From NCBI RefSeq assembly GCF_014898815.1, contig NW_026515543.1:3348001-3412000 (forward strand): a DNA stretch of 64,000 nucleotides, given 5' to 3'. Position 1 is the first letter of the stretch; each line of letters begins with the position of its first letter. Below, in pieces: positions 1 to 11,832 of this stretch. A model generated the notes under the pieces. That model saw only the letters and a list, made by a program, of their open reading frames with translations, was not told the origin of the DNA and did not search any database. The DNA comes from Panonychus citri. Taxonomy: Eukaryota > Arthropoda > Arachnida > Trombidiformes > Tetranychidae. A program made the translations under genes and the position numbers.

Positions 1-3000
1 TTGATATTGATTGTATCTAATTATAATCTATACTCTTGTTTACCAAAAAAAAAGTGAAAAGGATCCAAGGATGCTGATAAGATGATACAGATTAGAAGAT
101 GTTACTCATTCTTTCGTTAATCTTATCCAGATTAATTGTATTTGGATTGTAATTTGTGTGTGTGTGGATAGAGAGAAACAAGGCCAAGTTCAGATTCATC
201 CGAATCACAATTAACTTAAATTGTTTTAGGAAAAACAATTTCAACTAATTAGCAAGCAGCTTTTGGTTTACCCTGAAACATTTGGAGATGGACAAGAATG
301 AGAGATATTCAAAATTTTTCCTTCTAATTCTGAACATTCTGAACGATTAGTGAATCTTTCCCGAACAATGTAAGTCAAGTTAATTATAAGCTTTTAATCG
401 TTATCATTAATTATCTCAATGAATATTTCAGGCCGACAAAACCGCTTATTCACTTAACCTTCACTGAGAAAGTCGAAAGATGTAAAAATGATTGACTCTG
501 GATTGGAAAAGATTGGAATTGATTGTGATGGTTAATCAAAGTGAAAATGGTCTAATTTTGGGTGGAAAATAAGTTCAATATTCAAATGAGTGAAATAGAA
601 TCGAGGTCAATCAAAGGATTATTCATAAAGAAAACAATACATGGACTGATTTCTGGACGGACAGTTGATTTGAATCATCTTTACATTGAAAAATTAACAA
701 TAATCAATAACTGTAAACTCGTTGTGTTAATGAAATGATTAACAATGAGGAGATTCAGAGCTTCAAAATCATCAAAGTAAATTGTTTTTTATTTTGTTCG
801 AAATTGATTCAAGTTAATGATTGTTGTTTTTGATTGATTATTGATGGTCAATCAAGTTATGATTATAATGGTAAGTAATTTATTACAATTCTTATTTTTA
901 AACTTTGCTCAGGTTCATGACATTTTCTCATATTCTGCAATTTTTCTGTTTTCTATTGAAAAAATTAACCTTTTCTTCACTATTATTATCATTATTCATG
1001 TAACAAGCACAATCATCATGAAAGAATTGGTTTTACTTTGGTTAACGATAATTGTCACAATGAATGGTCAAATTAATCTACAATAGGGACGATGGAAATG
1101 ATGATAATCAATATTTCAATTCGGTGATAGCGAAAAGTACTAATCATAAGAAGACTATTGATGGAAACTATTGTTAATCATGTTGATGGAATAAACAATT
1201 GGAAAGACCAGCCCAATTGACCCTGTTCAATATGAGATGTAAATTAGAAACACGATTAGATGATGATGATTATGAATCTTATTCTTCTTGGAAAACTCAT
1301 TTCTTCAAATAATTATGAGAAGATGATGATTTGTTTACCTGTAGAAATCTGCAATCTCACCATTGTCCTAAATCCATGAACAATATGAGAAAACAAGAGA
1401 TTTAATTTTCCAACAAATATTCCGAAAAAAAAAGAGTAACAATAACAATCATCAGATGACAATTGAATCAACTAATGGATTATAAATATTACATAAAGTT
1501 ATAGTCCAAGGAGAATGAAATTGCAAGCTGATTACATTAAGGATAAGCGATTTGACGATGAGCGAAATGATTAAGATGATGATTATGATTAAGAATCAGA
1601 TAATCATCAGGTAAACCGAATGAGCTGAAAATGATGAAAAACAAAATACAACACGAAAGTTATTCAGGTAAGGAAAATGCATTAAACTTATAATATGAAT
1701 TTTTCTCATTCTTTTCTTTTGTTTTTCTCATTCTCGTGTGAAGTTCACTAACTACGAATTCTTCTAACCATGCAACCTCTAATTCTGATTGGAAAATGGC
1801 CTTATATTATTATCGAAACGATAGAATCACTTCAATCTTCATCTTCTCACTCTAATCATCACTTTCTCTCTTCTGTTGATTACTTGTTTCGTCCTCATCA
1901 TCATCTTAATTTTATCATTCTCTCTACTCAATCTAATAGCTACTCTTTAATAACAACAACAACAACAACATGGTAATTAAATGGTTAATAGTTATTTATG
2001 TTTTTCTCCTTAAAAGTTAATTTAATTATTTTGCTTTCAATTTTCTTTTCCACTTTCCAACAATTAACAGGCTCATCAATTTGATCATTGGAACATTTCT
2101 TATTGAAACAACTCCATTTTCGTATTAATCAAATTTGTCCAAACGATTAAGGTTGATTCTATTATTAGTAAGTATTAGTAGCGATTAATTAAATTTGATT
2201 GTCTGTAAATTACATTGATTTTTTCATCATCCTGGACAATTGGACTACATTCATTGAATCTTAATCACAATTGAAAAGTTAGATCATTGTATTTAATGGT
2301 GACTAGTATCATTGTTGATGCTTAATTTGATTCTAAATTGTCTGTTAATTTTTTCTCCATCATATTTGTACAGCAATTTGTTGATTTATTTCAACTAATC
2401 GACTATACAATCTAATTTTCTGGCCTTTTATTGTCCAATTTTTTTTCGCTTTTCTTATAATTGGTTTCATATCATCATGATCGTTACAATTGTTACAATT
2501 AGATTAAATTTGATTACAAAATTTGTGAAAATTAACAATTGATGAAGCAATTTAACATTAACATTATTGCAAAACTTTGATCAATGAGACTGATGATTAA
2601 AGCTAATCAAAATTGGACAAATTAAGGCTGGACAATCAAGAAAAGTAATCACAAATAACAATTATTATTAGGTAAGTAATTACCAGTCCATTTAATTTTT
2701 ATTATTCAACCAATTAACTACAATTAAATTATATTTTTTTTCTTACTACTGATAGGTTGGCTTAATTGTAATCCCATTTGATCATAAATTGTACTACTAC
2801 TACTCAGTGTTGACCATGAAAATTACATGAACAATTTAAAGTATTAATCAAAAAGCCAATTGGATGGATTGTAAAGCCTTAAAGGAGAGGAATTAAATTT
2901 AATCATTACAACAATAACCTAAACAATCAACACCAATATTTTAAATAGTAAAGGAGGACAAATATACAAATTAAAAAAAGGCTTAATTGTTGTGTATTAT

Positions 3001-4829
3001 TAAAAGATACACTTGACAACGGAAGAAAGGAAAGGAAACACCACAACAATTAGAATCACAATTAAGCTAACCTCATATTGAAGCGGCAAAAAACTGACCT
3101 TTACCAAAGTAATTAATAATTTAAGTGATTGGAGTAAGAAAGAAAAACGGATTTACCGGTTAATTGTTGTAATTAAGCTTAGTATCAATACTAGCGAGGT
3201 TAATCATTTATATTAATCATTTGTCCTTTAATTATGAATGGACATTATTTGTTCAAGTGATAATATTATTATTAATTAACATTAATCACACAATTAACCG
3301 TTGAGTGACCAAGTAAAAATGTCAAATGATTAAAAGGTTGATTAAAACGTGATTAGAATTAAATTGTAATGATATGTAAATATTGGGTTAAATTGTCAAC
3401 GGAAAACAGACCAATTCCAGGTAAATTATTATCACAATTTAATTGTGATTAGAATCATTTTGATTAACTTATAATTTGCTTTTTGTTCAAATTGTTGGTT
3501 TTCAATCAACAACTTCAATATGATTGTGATTATCATTTTGGAGATGATTAGTTGATTATACAAAACAATGAATCAAATTAAGTTGAGACTGTTAAATTGT
3601 GAAAATTATATTCGTGATTAACTAAACAAATCATAATGATAACAATTTAAAATTTATCTCATCTTTTTTACTTTCACGTTTAATATTTAATTAAAATTGA
3701 TTGTAAATCAACAAAAGTGATATCAACAGATTAACAATCAAGTAATAAACAATAGTAATCAAATTGACAGGCAATAAATTACAAACATGATTACAATTAG
3801 TAAATTGTTGATTATTAAATCATCATCATGGTCAACTGATTAACTGATTACAATTAACTTCATCATTTTTTTTTCAAACATTTGATTAACTTTGACCTAA
3901 ACTTTAATCATTTGAGTGTTAAATTGTTAACAATTTGATGAGCCTTTTACTTTCACCTTGATTGTCAATCTGATTGATTTTAATTCAATTTCATTTTTAA
4001 TTGTTTCTCACTTATTGACAATTTAAAGTTTCTATTATTCGAGTGTTTTATGATTAAGACAATGATTAGAATTGATTGTCACTAACAAAATGTTTCTCTT
4101 GTTAACTTTTTTTCCCCTTTCAATTAGGAAGTTTATTTTTTTTTCTCCAACAATTAAAGTTGATTATCTTTCGCGTTAATTATAATTAGTATTTCGTTGA
4201 GATTATTATTCATATTGTGAGAAAAGTGTCAAGGATAATCTTCTTCGTTTCCTCAATCAAATTTTAATTGTTGTCTCATGTTTGGTTATATTTTTTTATA
4301 CTTCTTTTCATTTTGCAATTAATTTTTGATTATAATCAAGTTTAATTGGACATCAAATCTATTTAAATCGGTTAGTTACCAAAGTGAGTTGATTTGATTG
4401 TGTCGTAACAAGTTGATTGTTAATTTTGAATTTCACATTTGCAACTTGTGTTTGTATGTGAAATAACATTTTAAATGGTCAATTGTGATTTAAATTATTG
4501 GTGGTTATATCAATTTAATCAAATTGATTAATTGATTTGTTTCCAATAAAAGTTATTCTCTGTGTTGTAAATTGTAATCAAAGAGAAGTTTTAATTTTCC
4601 CAATGAGTCAAGTATTTTGTTTTGATTTTGGTACAAAAATTACATCACAATTCATGAGAGTGTTGGTGTTTGATGTGGTTTGTTTTGGGAGAGAAAAGAA
4701 AATTTCATTCTTTGATTAAGAGAGATGAAATTTTCTTTTCTTTGTACAAAATCAATGAATTGATGTAATAAATTTTTGTGCCCACATCAAGTGCTCACAA
4801 TGAAAGCAGATTTATAGCAAAGTTTGATT
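1..4829. other. Intergenic region, no gene recognised
   Basis: AT-rich DNA with many short TAATTG, TTAATC and CAATTA words. The open frames of 60-81 codons (841-1086, 1770-1976, 4537-4719) are low complexity, have no recognisable domain and are not continued by a plausible exon. I see no RNA gene or mobile element. It may contain regulatory DNA or the 3' UTR of the minus-strand gene ending at 4830. Confidence 0.6.
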
Positions 4830-6087
4830 CTAATCGGCTTTAGATTCTGGAATGGCTTCTGTATCGGTATTTTTACTTTTCTCTTTAGAATTGGTTTCGA
4901 ATGAATCTTCACCAGCTTCATCGGCTTCTTCATCATCGTCACCCTCTTCACCTTCGACCTCATCCTCTTCATCTTCGACAATCTCTTCGACATCTTCTTC
5001 ATCATCTTCCTCATCGTCACCTAAAGAATAGAAGAAAAAACAAGAGAAATTAATAATTAATAATGGATTAAAAGAAAACTAGAGGGCGCATTCGATAGAA
5101 TAAAAATCTCGTTCTAACTATTCTTTTCTTTTCAAGACCATCAACCGAAATAATTAAAGCAAAAGCTCATTTTGTGTTAGGTACAATGAAATCTTCTAGA
5201 GGTTATGCTAACTCTCTCCAGGTAACAAAATCATACAAGATGATTGTAGATAAGTGACATCTATTGATTGTTATATTTTAACAAAAAATACCAATACTTG
5301 GGTAGATGACATGGAGATTCAAGCCAAAGGCCTGAAGATGTCACTTATTTAAAAAGCGAAATAGAGAAATAGGAGAGTGAAGGGTGTGTATAGAAAATTA
5401 ACATTTGTGGAGGGAAAAACTATTTGGACAAAGCTTTTTGTCGGACAGAATGAAAAAAGAATCTTGACAATTTTAAAGACTAATTTGATAATCTTTTATA
5501 TCTTACCTTCCTCATCGTCGTCATCATCGTCATCATCATCATCTTCATCATCTTCGGCTTCTTCTTCTTCGTCATCATCATCATCATCATCACACTCTGC
5601 TTCATCACAAGGTTTGGCTTCTGTCTTTAAACGTTTAGCCGGTGGGTGTTCTTTTCCATCAACCTCTGCGGATTCTCCATTTTTACCAATGTTGGCATCG
5701 GCAACATCATCATCTGAACCTGGTTCAAAGTCATTGTCATTCTCCTCCTTTTATAAAAAAAAGTAAAGAAAATGTACAAGTTGAAAAGACAACTACAAAA
5801 AGGCAATATTATAGGAGAAGAAAGGAAGATAAAGGGAGGGAAGTGAAACAGGTAATCAGAGAAAGAGAGAAAAAAAGAGACAGAAGAGAACAAACCAAAC
5901 AAAAGAGGAAAGAGGGAAAAGAAAGACAAAAAACTTTTTAAATTTAAATGGCGCACAACCATCTTACCTCAACGAAACCTCCATAGGTTTTCTTGTAAAA
6001 TTCATCATCTTCTTGTTTACTGTTGGCGATTTCGCTCATTTTTGATCCAGCATTTGGACGACGTGACCTGTTTGATGCGATTGACAT
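4830..6087 (-). CDS. YL1 N-terminal module fused to a poly-acidic tail (VPS72 paralog)
   Basis: Three exons: 6087-5968, 5747-5507 and 5020-4830, 183 aa, with GTAAGA donors at both introns. Residues 1-40 are nearly the same as the first exon of the VPS72 gene at 16.6 kb, including RSRRPNAGSKM and TYGGF, and that exon is 40 codons ending in phase 0 in both genes. In the YL1 family this N-terminal region binds the H2A.Z-H2B dimer for the SRCAP/SWR1 remodeller. Residues 41-57 keep an acidic DNDFEPG stretch but lack the DSDFDIDE motif seen in the full-length paralog. A basic PPAKRLK patch near residue 75 looks like a nuclear localisation signal. Residues about 89-170 are almost all Asp/Glu. The basic middle region and YL1_C domain are absent. 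Known: YL1-N is a histone chaperone module. Inferred: this is a nuclear acidic histone-binding protein, not a remodeller subunit. The splice junctions look strong; the function is unproven. Confidence 0.75.
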
Positions 6088-6119
6088 GATGAATGTTCTT
6101 TAAATGGAAAGAAATACTA

Positions 6120-6420
6120 AAGATGAAACTTTAAAACCAACCAAATCAGTCCCAAGAAAAAATCCAGATCACAAAAAAAAAGAATAGAATTTGGATAAAA
6201 AAAAAAAGAGAATAATTAATTCACAATTTAAAAGGTGGCATAGGAAAAAAAAGAAAAAGGGAAATAAGAAAAATAAGAAAAATAGACACAGAACAGAGAC
6301 AAGAAATCAAAAGAGAAAAGAATTAAATAAGTCAGAGAAAGAAAAGAAAAGAAAAATGAATCAATCCAATAATCACCTAAATGAGTTAAACGAAATGGAT
6401 GAAGGTTAATCTGTTGACAA
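6120..6420. other. Purine-rich 5' flank of the YL1-N acidic gene
   Basis: On the plus strand this is nearly all A and G (short runs of aaaaag and gaaaag), so the minus-strand transcript would be pyrimidine-rich. It lies between the start codon at 6087 and the conserved block near 6560. The 72-codon plus-strand frame here (6191-6409) encodes only Lys/Arg/Asn repeats and is not credible. It is probably 5' UTR or a 5' UTR intron. Confidence 0.4.
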
Positions 6421-6556
6421 TAAATACAAGGGTAAACAATTAAAACAAAATTTAATCAATTTGATTTAATTAAAAGATCCAAAGGAACATTAAATTTTAA
6501 AAGTGAAGAGGAAAAAAAATGCTTCCATTCCGGTAACAGTAGAACACGAATTCGAA

Positions 6557-6620
6557 CAGTGGTGCCATCTGTTGGTGCCGAATAGAATTTCGCACAGATT
6601 GGCGGTTAAAAAGATTCTAT
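6557..6620 (-). promoter_or_regulatory. Upstream block shared by both YL1 paralogs (copy 1)
   Basis: The block has ggtgccatctgttggtgccg, then aatag, then gcgg(t)taaaaagatt. The same order of words occurs at 16785-16845, upstream of the VPS72 start. Both blocks lie upstream of minus-strand genes whose first exons are homologous. Here it is about 470 bp from the ATG; at VPS72 it is about 150 bp. Inferred to be duplicated core promoter sequence. Confidence 0.5.
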
Positions 6621-6629
6621 TCTTTTTTA

Positions 6630-7447
6630 TTGTTAATCAGATTAATTGTTGTTTCTATTTTTTGTCTTCGCTTGTGACAATCTAATTTCTTTATCTAATT
6701 TAATCTTAATTGTTGTAGTTGTTTTTAATTTAATTTTTATCTCTCCATTTGGAGAAAAGGTTAACATGTTGATCTCAAGTAAATGGAATAAGTTACACAT
6801 AAGATTGTGTAATCATCTTAAATTAATCACATTTTCTAATTACATTTTTATTGGTGATGACAAAGTGACTCTTTTTTATTTCTTGTCTTTCTGTTTAACC
6901 TTTCATCTTGTCGCTCTCAAGTCTATGTGAATAAATGGCTTTACCTTAAAGCTTTAGCTCTATCTTATTGGAGATTAATGTGTTATCTTAATCTGATTAT
7001 TAAATATCAGTGTGAATCCATTGTAAATATTAATTGTTTTATCAATTGTCTCTCTCTCGCTCTCTCCCTCTGATTGTTTGTCTTTCTTTTTCTCTCTCTC
7101 TTTAGCTTCTCATCTTCCTGGTGGCGCCGTCTAAAAATTGAATAAATTTGGATCGTCAAGTTTTCTCGATGGAATTGTTGTCAATGTAAATATACAAATA
7201 ATCTTGTAAATTATTTTTTACTACAATTTGTTGACATATTAACCACCTCATCGTTTTCTCCATTGTATCAAATAATTGTGATATTTTCTGTAAATCATCA
7301 ACATCAACAACAACAACCAGCAACTTTAAAGTAACGACGACACAAAAGTACAACTTCAACTATAATTTTCTAATTTCGATCATCATATCGATAGATTTAT
7401 ATATATATTAAGTTTTTAATCAACGTTCCATCAAATTCTAATCAACC
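6630..7447. other. Intergenic region between divergent genes
   Basis: It separates the minus-strand YL1-N gene from the plus-strand SLC35G-like gene. It has CT-rich stretches near 7050-7105 and a tggtggcgccgtcta element at 7119-7133, about 315 bp before the transporter ATG and a plausible promoter motif. No gene is recognised; the frame at 7156-7359 (minus) is low complexity. Confidence 0.45.
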
Positions 7448-10400
7448 ATGTCCATGTTAGAGACTGACTTTTATCAACCGCCCATGAACGAGGAACGGAA
7501 ACCGGATATTCTTGAAAGATTAGCTAAAATTCCTGCAATGGGAATATTATTTGCAGTTATCGCTTCCATTTTGTTTGCGACTGGGACACTTTGTGCGAAA
7601 TTGGTTAGCACAGTCGATGCTGTTGAAACCGTTCTTTTCAGGTTAGTAGACAAAATTTTCAAATTCTAATCTAATCACTGATTAATTTCTCGATTAATAT
7701 CATTACAATAATCTCCTTGAATTTCATCATTTCCCTCTCTCTCTCTCGCTCAAATCTTGACCCTCGAATAGCCCTCACATATATTAGTCTTGAAATCCTA
7801 TTTTAATATGAAAAAAAATCAAAATTAAATCAAAAAGTTGATTGAAATAATTTCCCAATCAACAATTGTCAACATTGATTTTGTCTAATTGTTTCTGTCC
7901 ATGTAAACATAATCTCTTTCACCCTTTGGCAACAACGATAGTAATTAATTAATGAAAATCAAATCTCAAACTTGACAAGACACTCGACTAATTAATCATG
8001 ATGATTTATAGATTTTTAATTGTTCATCTGTATCATTTACCTTTCCAAACACAATGATCAACTTTTTCTTTGATTTATATCTATCAAATCATTTTAATCA
8101 AAAATTAACCGATTGTTACAAGTTGATAGTTTAATTGTAATTTCAAGATATAATTTTCGTCATGTTAATTAATATTTTTATATCGTTCAATCAACCAAAT
8201 ACTCAGGTTAATCGCTAGTATTAATTATCTAATTAAATCTAATCATTAGTGTTGGTACAAGTGTATTAATAATATTTATATGAGTAAATAAGATTTAATT
8301 TGATTTAAGATTAACTTTTCTTAATTTTATTTACTCCATCATATAGATTTTGTTGTTTATTTGATTTGGGATAAATTTTCAATCAGTTAATCAAATTAAT
8401 ACTTTATATTGACGTAAAAAAAAATTAAAAGGTGCAAACAATCAATTGATTAATTGTTAACCATTAATTGATTATCAATTATAAGCAAACAATCAACATA
8501 TTGATTTGTTTCAAGAATCATCATTGTTACTGTTTAAAGTAAACTAATTTAGTTGTTTACCTTTAAATTATCTTGATTAGTTAATTATATGAGTATTAGG
8601 TAAGAAAACACAATCAACTGAGTAAATAATAGTAAATTGATAATCTTATTTTAATCACTTCTACTAATTTTTATACTTACACTAAATTGTTTTGATTAGG
8701 ATTACATTTAATTACATAAAGTTACACATTCTTATTGTTTATCATTTCCTTTAATTAACATTATTATTTTATTAGTTTCAATTTTATTACTTTTAAATTA
8801 CTCTTGATGATAGGCCTGATGATGACGCTAATTATGACGGTAATGATGATAAAAATTGACAATTAATTAACTTCTACTACTGAATTAAAACAATTACACT
8901 TCGACAATCAACAAATTAAGGATGAGTAATGATGAGACTCTTAAGATAATAAGATTTTTAATTATGATTAGTGGATAACAGAAAATGATAGCAAATTGTT
9001 GAAACAATTTAATCTTTTAATTGAGTTTGATCAAACAAGGATAAACTGTCACAAACTGGCCATTGTCCGAGCTAATTAACTCTATAATTAGGCTAATTTT
9101 TCCCCCATTTTTTGTTTATTTGTTAAGAAAAATAATTATTCTAACTGTTAACCCATTCAATTAGAATTGATTACTGATTATTTTAATCACCATAACCATC
9201 ATCAAAACAAATTAAGATAAATATTGATTATAATCAATACTAACCAATGTTTAATTCATTATATAACCTCCCAGCTGATGAGTTAATCAATTGATATTAC
9301 AATTGTTAATTAGCCGGTTAGTGTTACAGATTAGCAAAGACATTTTAATTGTCACCAATTATAAGGGTTATCAAAAATTATTTATTAACCTGATGAATTT
9401 TTGTTGATCAAATTGATTGTAAACAATAACAAGTCCTTAATTACCTTAACTCCTGGGGTTTTCCTAATTAAATAATTAACTAATTCAATGCAACATTGAT
9501 TGTTACTCTTCATCTTGATTCAATTGTTATTACTCTTTTTTTTTAACCCGGTAAAAACCAGTAACTTTTGAATTAACAATTAACTAACAATACATAAATT
9601 AATATTAAACTAACCATAAGAATCTACCTTCAATATGATAACAATTAACAATCAATACTAAACATGATCATTAATTGTTGTCTTTATCATTTTGTAATCA
9701 ATTTAGCTGTAATTATCTATTTTTTTACTTGTTTTTCTTGATCATTTTGATGAATAACAAACACTTTATGGAAAAACCTTTTATTTTCTTGATCAAACAT
9801 TAACAATTATCAAATTAAACGTATTACAATTAGATTATAAATCCAATCACTTTCACAATCAGAAAATTAACCAATAGTTATCACAATCAGTGTTGACAAT
9901 CAATCAACTTTGATTCTGTCTCTATTTACCTAAAGAAATGAAAACAATTGCACAATCAATCAGATACGATAAATCAGTTCGGAGATGAACAATCTAACTC
10001 CACTAATTATATTCTAATACAATTAGATTATTGATTATTGTGTTAATCAACATGTTCCCTTTGTTTCCATGATTATATAAGTTTACACAATTAATTCAAC
10101 TTGAATTTTAATCATTTTTCTATGTTTTTCTTTGTTTTCCAATCAGGTCGATAGTTCAAAGTATAATCTACACGACTGTGGTCATCACGTACCGAGAACG
10201 TCTCGCCGTCCCTCGTGGTGAACGGATGCCGTTGGTGGCTCGATGTGTATGTGGCTTCATCACCGCCTGTTGTAATTACTACGCAATCCAATTTATCTCA
10301 TTAGGTGATCAATCAACAATATCGTTCTCATCTCCGGTATTTGTTTCCCTGTTTGCGTGTATCTTTTTGGGTGAAGCTTGTGGCCTAGTTCAGGCCTTTT

Positions 10401-11086
10401 CAGCTTTATTGACGATCAGTGGTGTGGTCATGATATGTAAACCACCATTTATTTTTGGAGGTGAATCAAATTTCGATACAAAATGGGGTATTGGTGTTGG
10501 AACGGCTTTGGCTGGTTCGTTAACTCGAGCTGTAAATGTCATTTGTCTTCGTCGAATGCGTCAAACACCCTCATCAGTGGTCATTTTCTACTTTTCAGTG
10601 TCCGGTATTCTTCAATCATTGATTCTTCTTCTCATTATTGGTGACCTTAAAGTTCCCGGAACTCTAAATGATAGTTTAATGTTAATCGCTGTCGGTATAA
10701 CTACGGCCGCAGGTCAATTTTTCCAAACGGTGGCACTTAAAATTGAAGAAGCTGGACCCGTTTCTATGACTCGAACTCTTGACATTGTCATGTCTTTCGT
10801 TTATCAAGTGACCTTACTCAATGAGTCCGTTGAGTGGACCGATCTTTCTGGTGCCAGTATTGTTTGCTGTTCGGTTATCATGGTTGGCCTTCATAAATGG
10901 TACCTTAAGCGACCCGAAACATTCAAGAAATTTCTTCCCAAACGTTTATCAGCTAAAATATCTTCGTCAATCAATTCAACAATTAGTCCAAATCATTCAA
11001 CTTCAATAGTTCCTCCTGAAGATAAGCGTATCAGTTATTTATCAACAACTCAAGGGCCCACATTCACCGTTGGAATTAAAAAATGA
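7448..11086 (+). CDS. SLC35G/EamA-type drug-metabolite transporter
   Basis: Two exons, 7448-7641 and 10147-11086, 377 aa. The intron splits an Arg codon (AG|G) and is bounded by GGTTAGT and a TTTTCCAATCAG acceptor. The protein has about ten hydrophobic segments in two EamA-like halves, starting with AMGILFAVIASILFATGTLCAK at residues 30-51. Characteristic SLC35G-type stretches include TISFSSPVFVSLFA (residues 122-135) and SGVVMICKPPFIFGG (156-170). The N-terminus (1-25) and the Ser-rich C-terminus after about 325 are cytosolic tails. The family moves small organic solutes or metabolites across membranes; the substrate here cannot be told. AATAAA at 11592 is a candidate polyadenylation signal. 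The start is the first ATG and gives a normal length for the family. Which SLC35G member is nearest is unresolved. Confidence 0.88.
7642..10146 (+). other. Intron 1 of the SLC35G-like gene (2.5 kb)
   Basis: It runs from a GTTAGT donor to a CAG acceptor after a T-rich tract. It is about 75 percent A+T by eye, with many ATTAAT and CAATTA words. No internal exon, RNA gene or mobile element is recognised. It may hold transcriptional control sequence. Confidence 0.8.
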
Positions 11087-11832
11087 AAATGATTCGATCA
11101 ACAAAACTACAAGTCTCATTGATTGAACAATTAAGAAACCGAGTTTCAATTGTCTCAATCAAAATTAAACTCTTACAATTGGATCAGCATCATCATAATT
11201 ATTTACCTCCATTGATCAACATGTTAATTATTATACATTCCTCATCGACGCCATTTTTTAAATCTCCTTCTATTTGCTTAATCAAAAGCAAACCTTTTAA
11301 AACAATATATTGATATTTTAATCACAATTAACTAGTCCCAACTAAGGAAATCAATCAAGTGATGGACTAATAATATTATTACATTCACCTACAATTAGCT
11401 TAAATTGTCATTGTTATTTATTATACATTTTAATACAATGAAATGCTAATTAATCAACCAAATTGGCTCAGTTGATTGAGCTTACAAATCATTATTATTA
11501 TTATTATCTAAGATATTTAATTATTTTTACCATTATAAAATATTTAATACAATCAGACTTTGCTTCTTGCAATTAATATAATTGCAAGTACAATAAACAT
11601 AAAGAAACGATGAAATTTATCAAAAATGAAAACTAATTGAATCAATTGTATCGCTTAATTATTTCAAAGCTAATCAACCAAAAAAAAAATCACATCAAGT
11701 GCCATCTAATTAACGATAATTTAAACCAGAAAATAAAGAAATCAGCCAATGTGTACATTGAATTGTCTTTTTATTATTAATCATCACCTTTAATTGTTTA
11801 CATGAAATTGAAGTTTTCAAATTGATTGTTGA
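11087..11832. other. 3' UTR and convergent intergenic DNA
   Basis: It holds the presumed 3' UTR of the transporter gene, including AATAAA at 11592, and the 3' end of the convergent minus-strand gene. An ATT-rich microsatellite lies near 11491-11510. The 76-codon frame at 11083-11313 overlaps the transporter stop codon and looks like chance. Confidence 0.5.

Noticed and set aside
5377..5766. Plus-strand Ser-rich frame and the 99-codon frame at 5642-5941
   Set aside because: Antisense shadows of exon 2 of the YL1-N acidic gene; the poly-Ser is the reverse complement of the Asp/Glu codons.
11083..11313. 76-codon frame after the transporter
   Set aside because: It overlaps the transporter stop, has low-complexity His/Ile/Leu content and no domain; probably 3' UTR.
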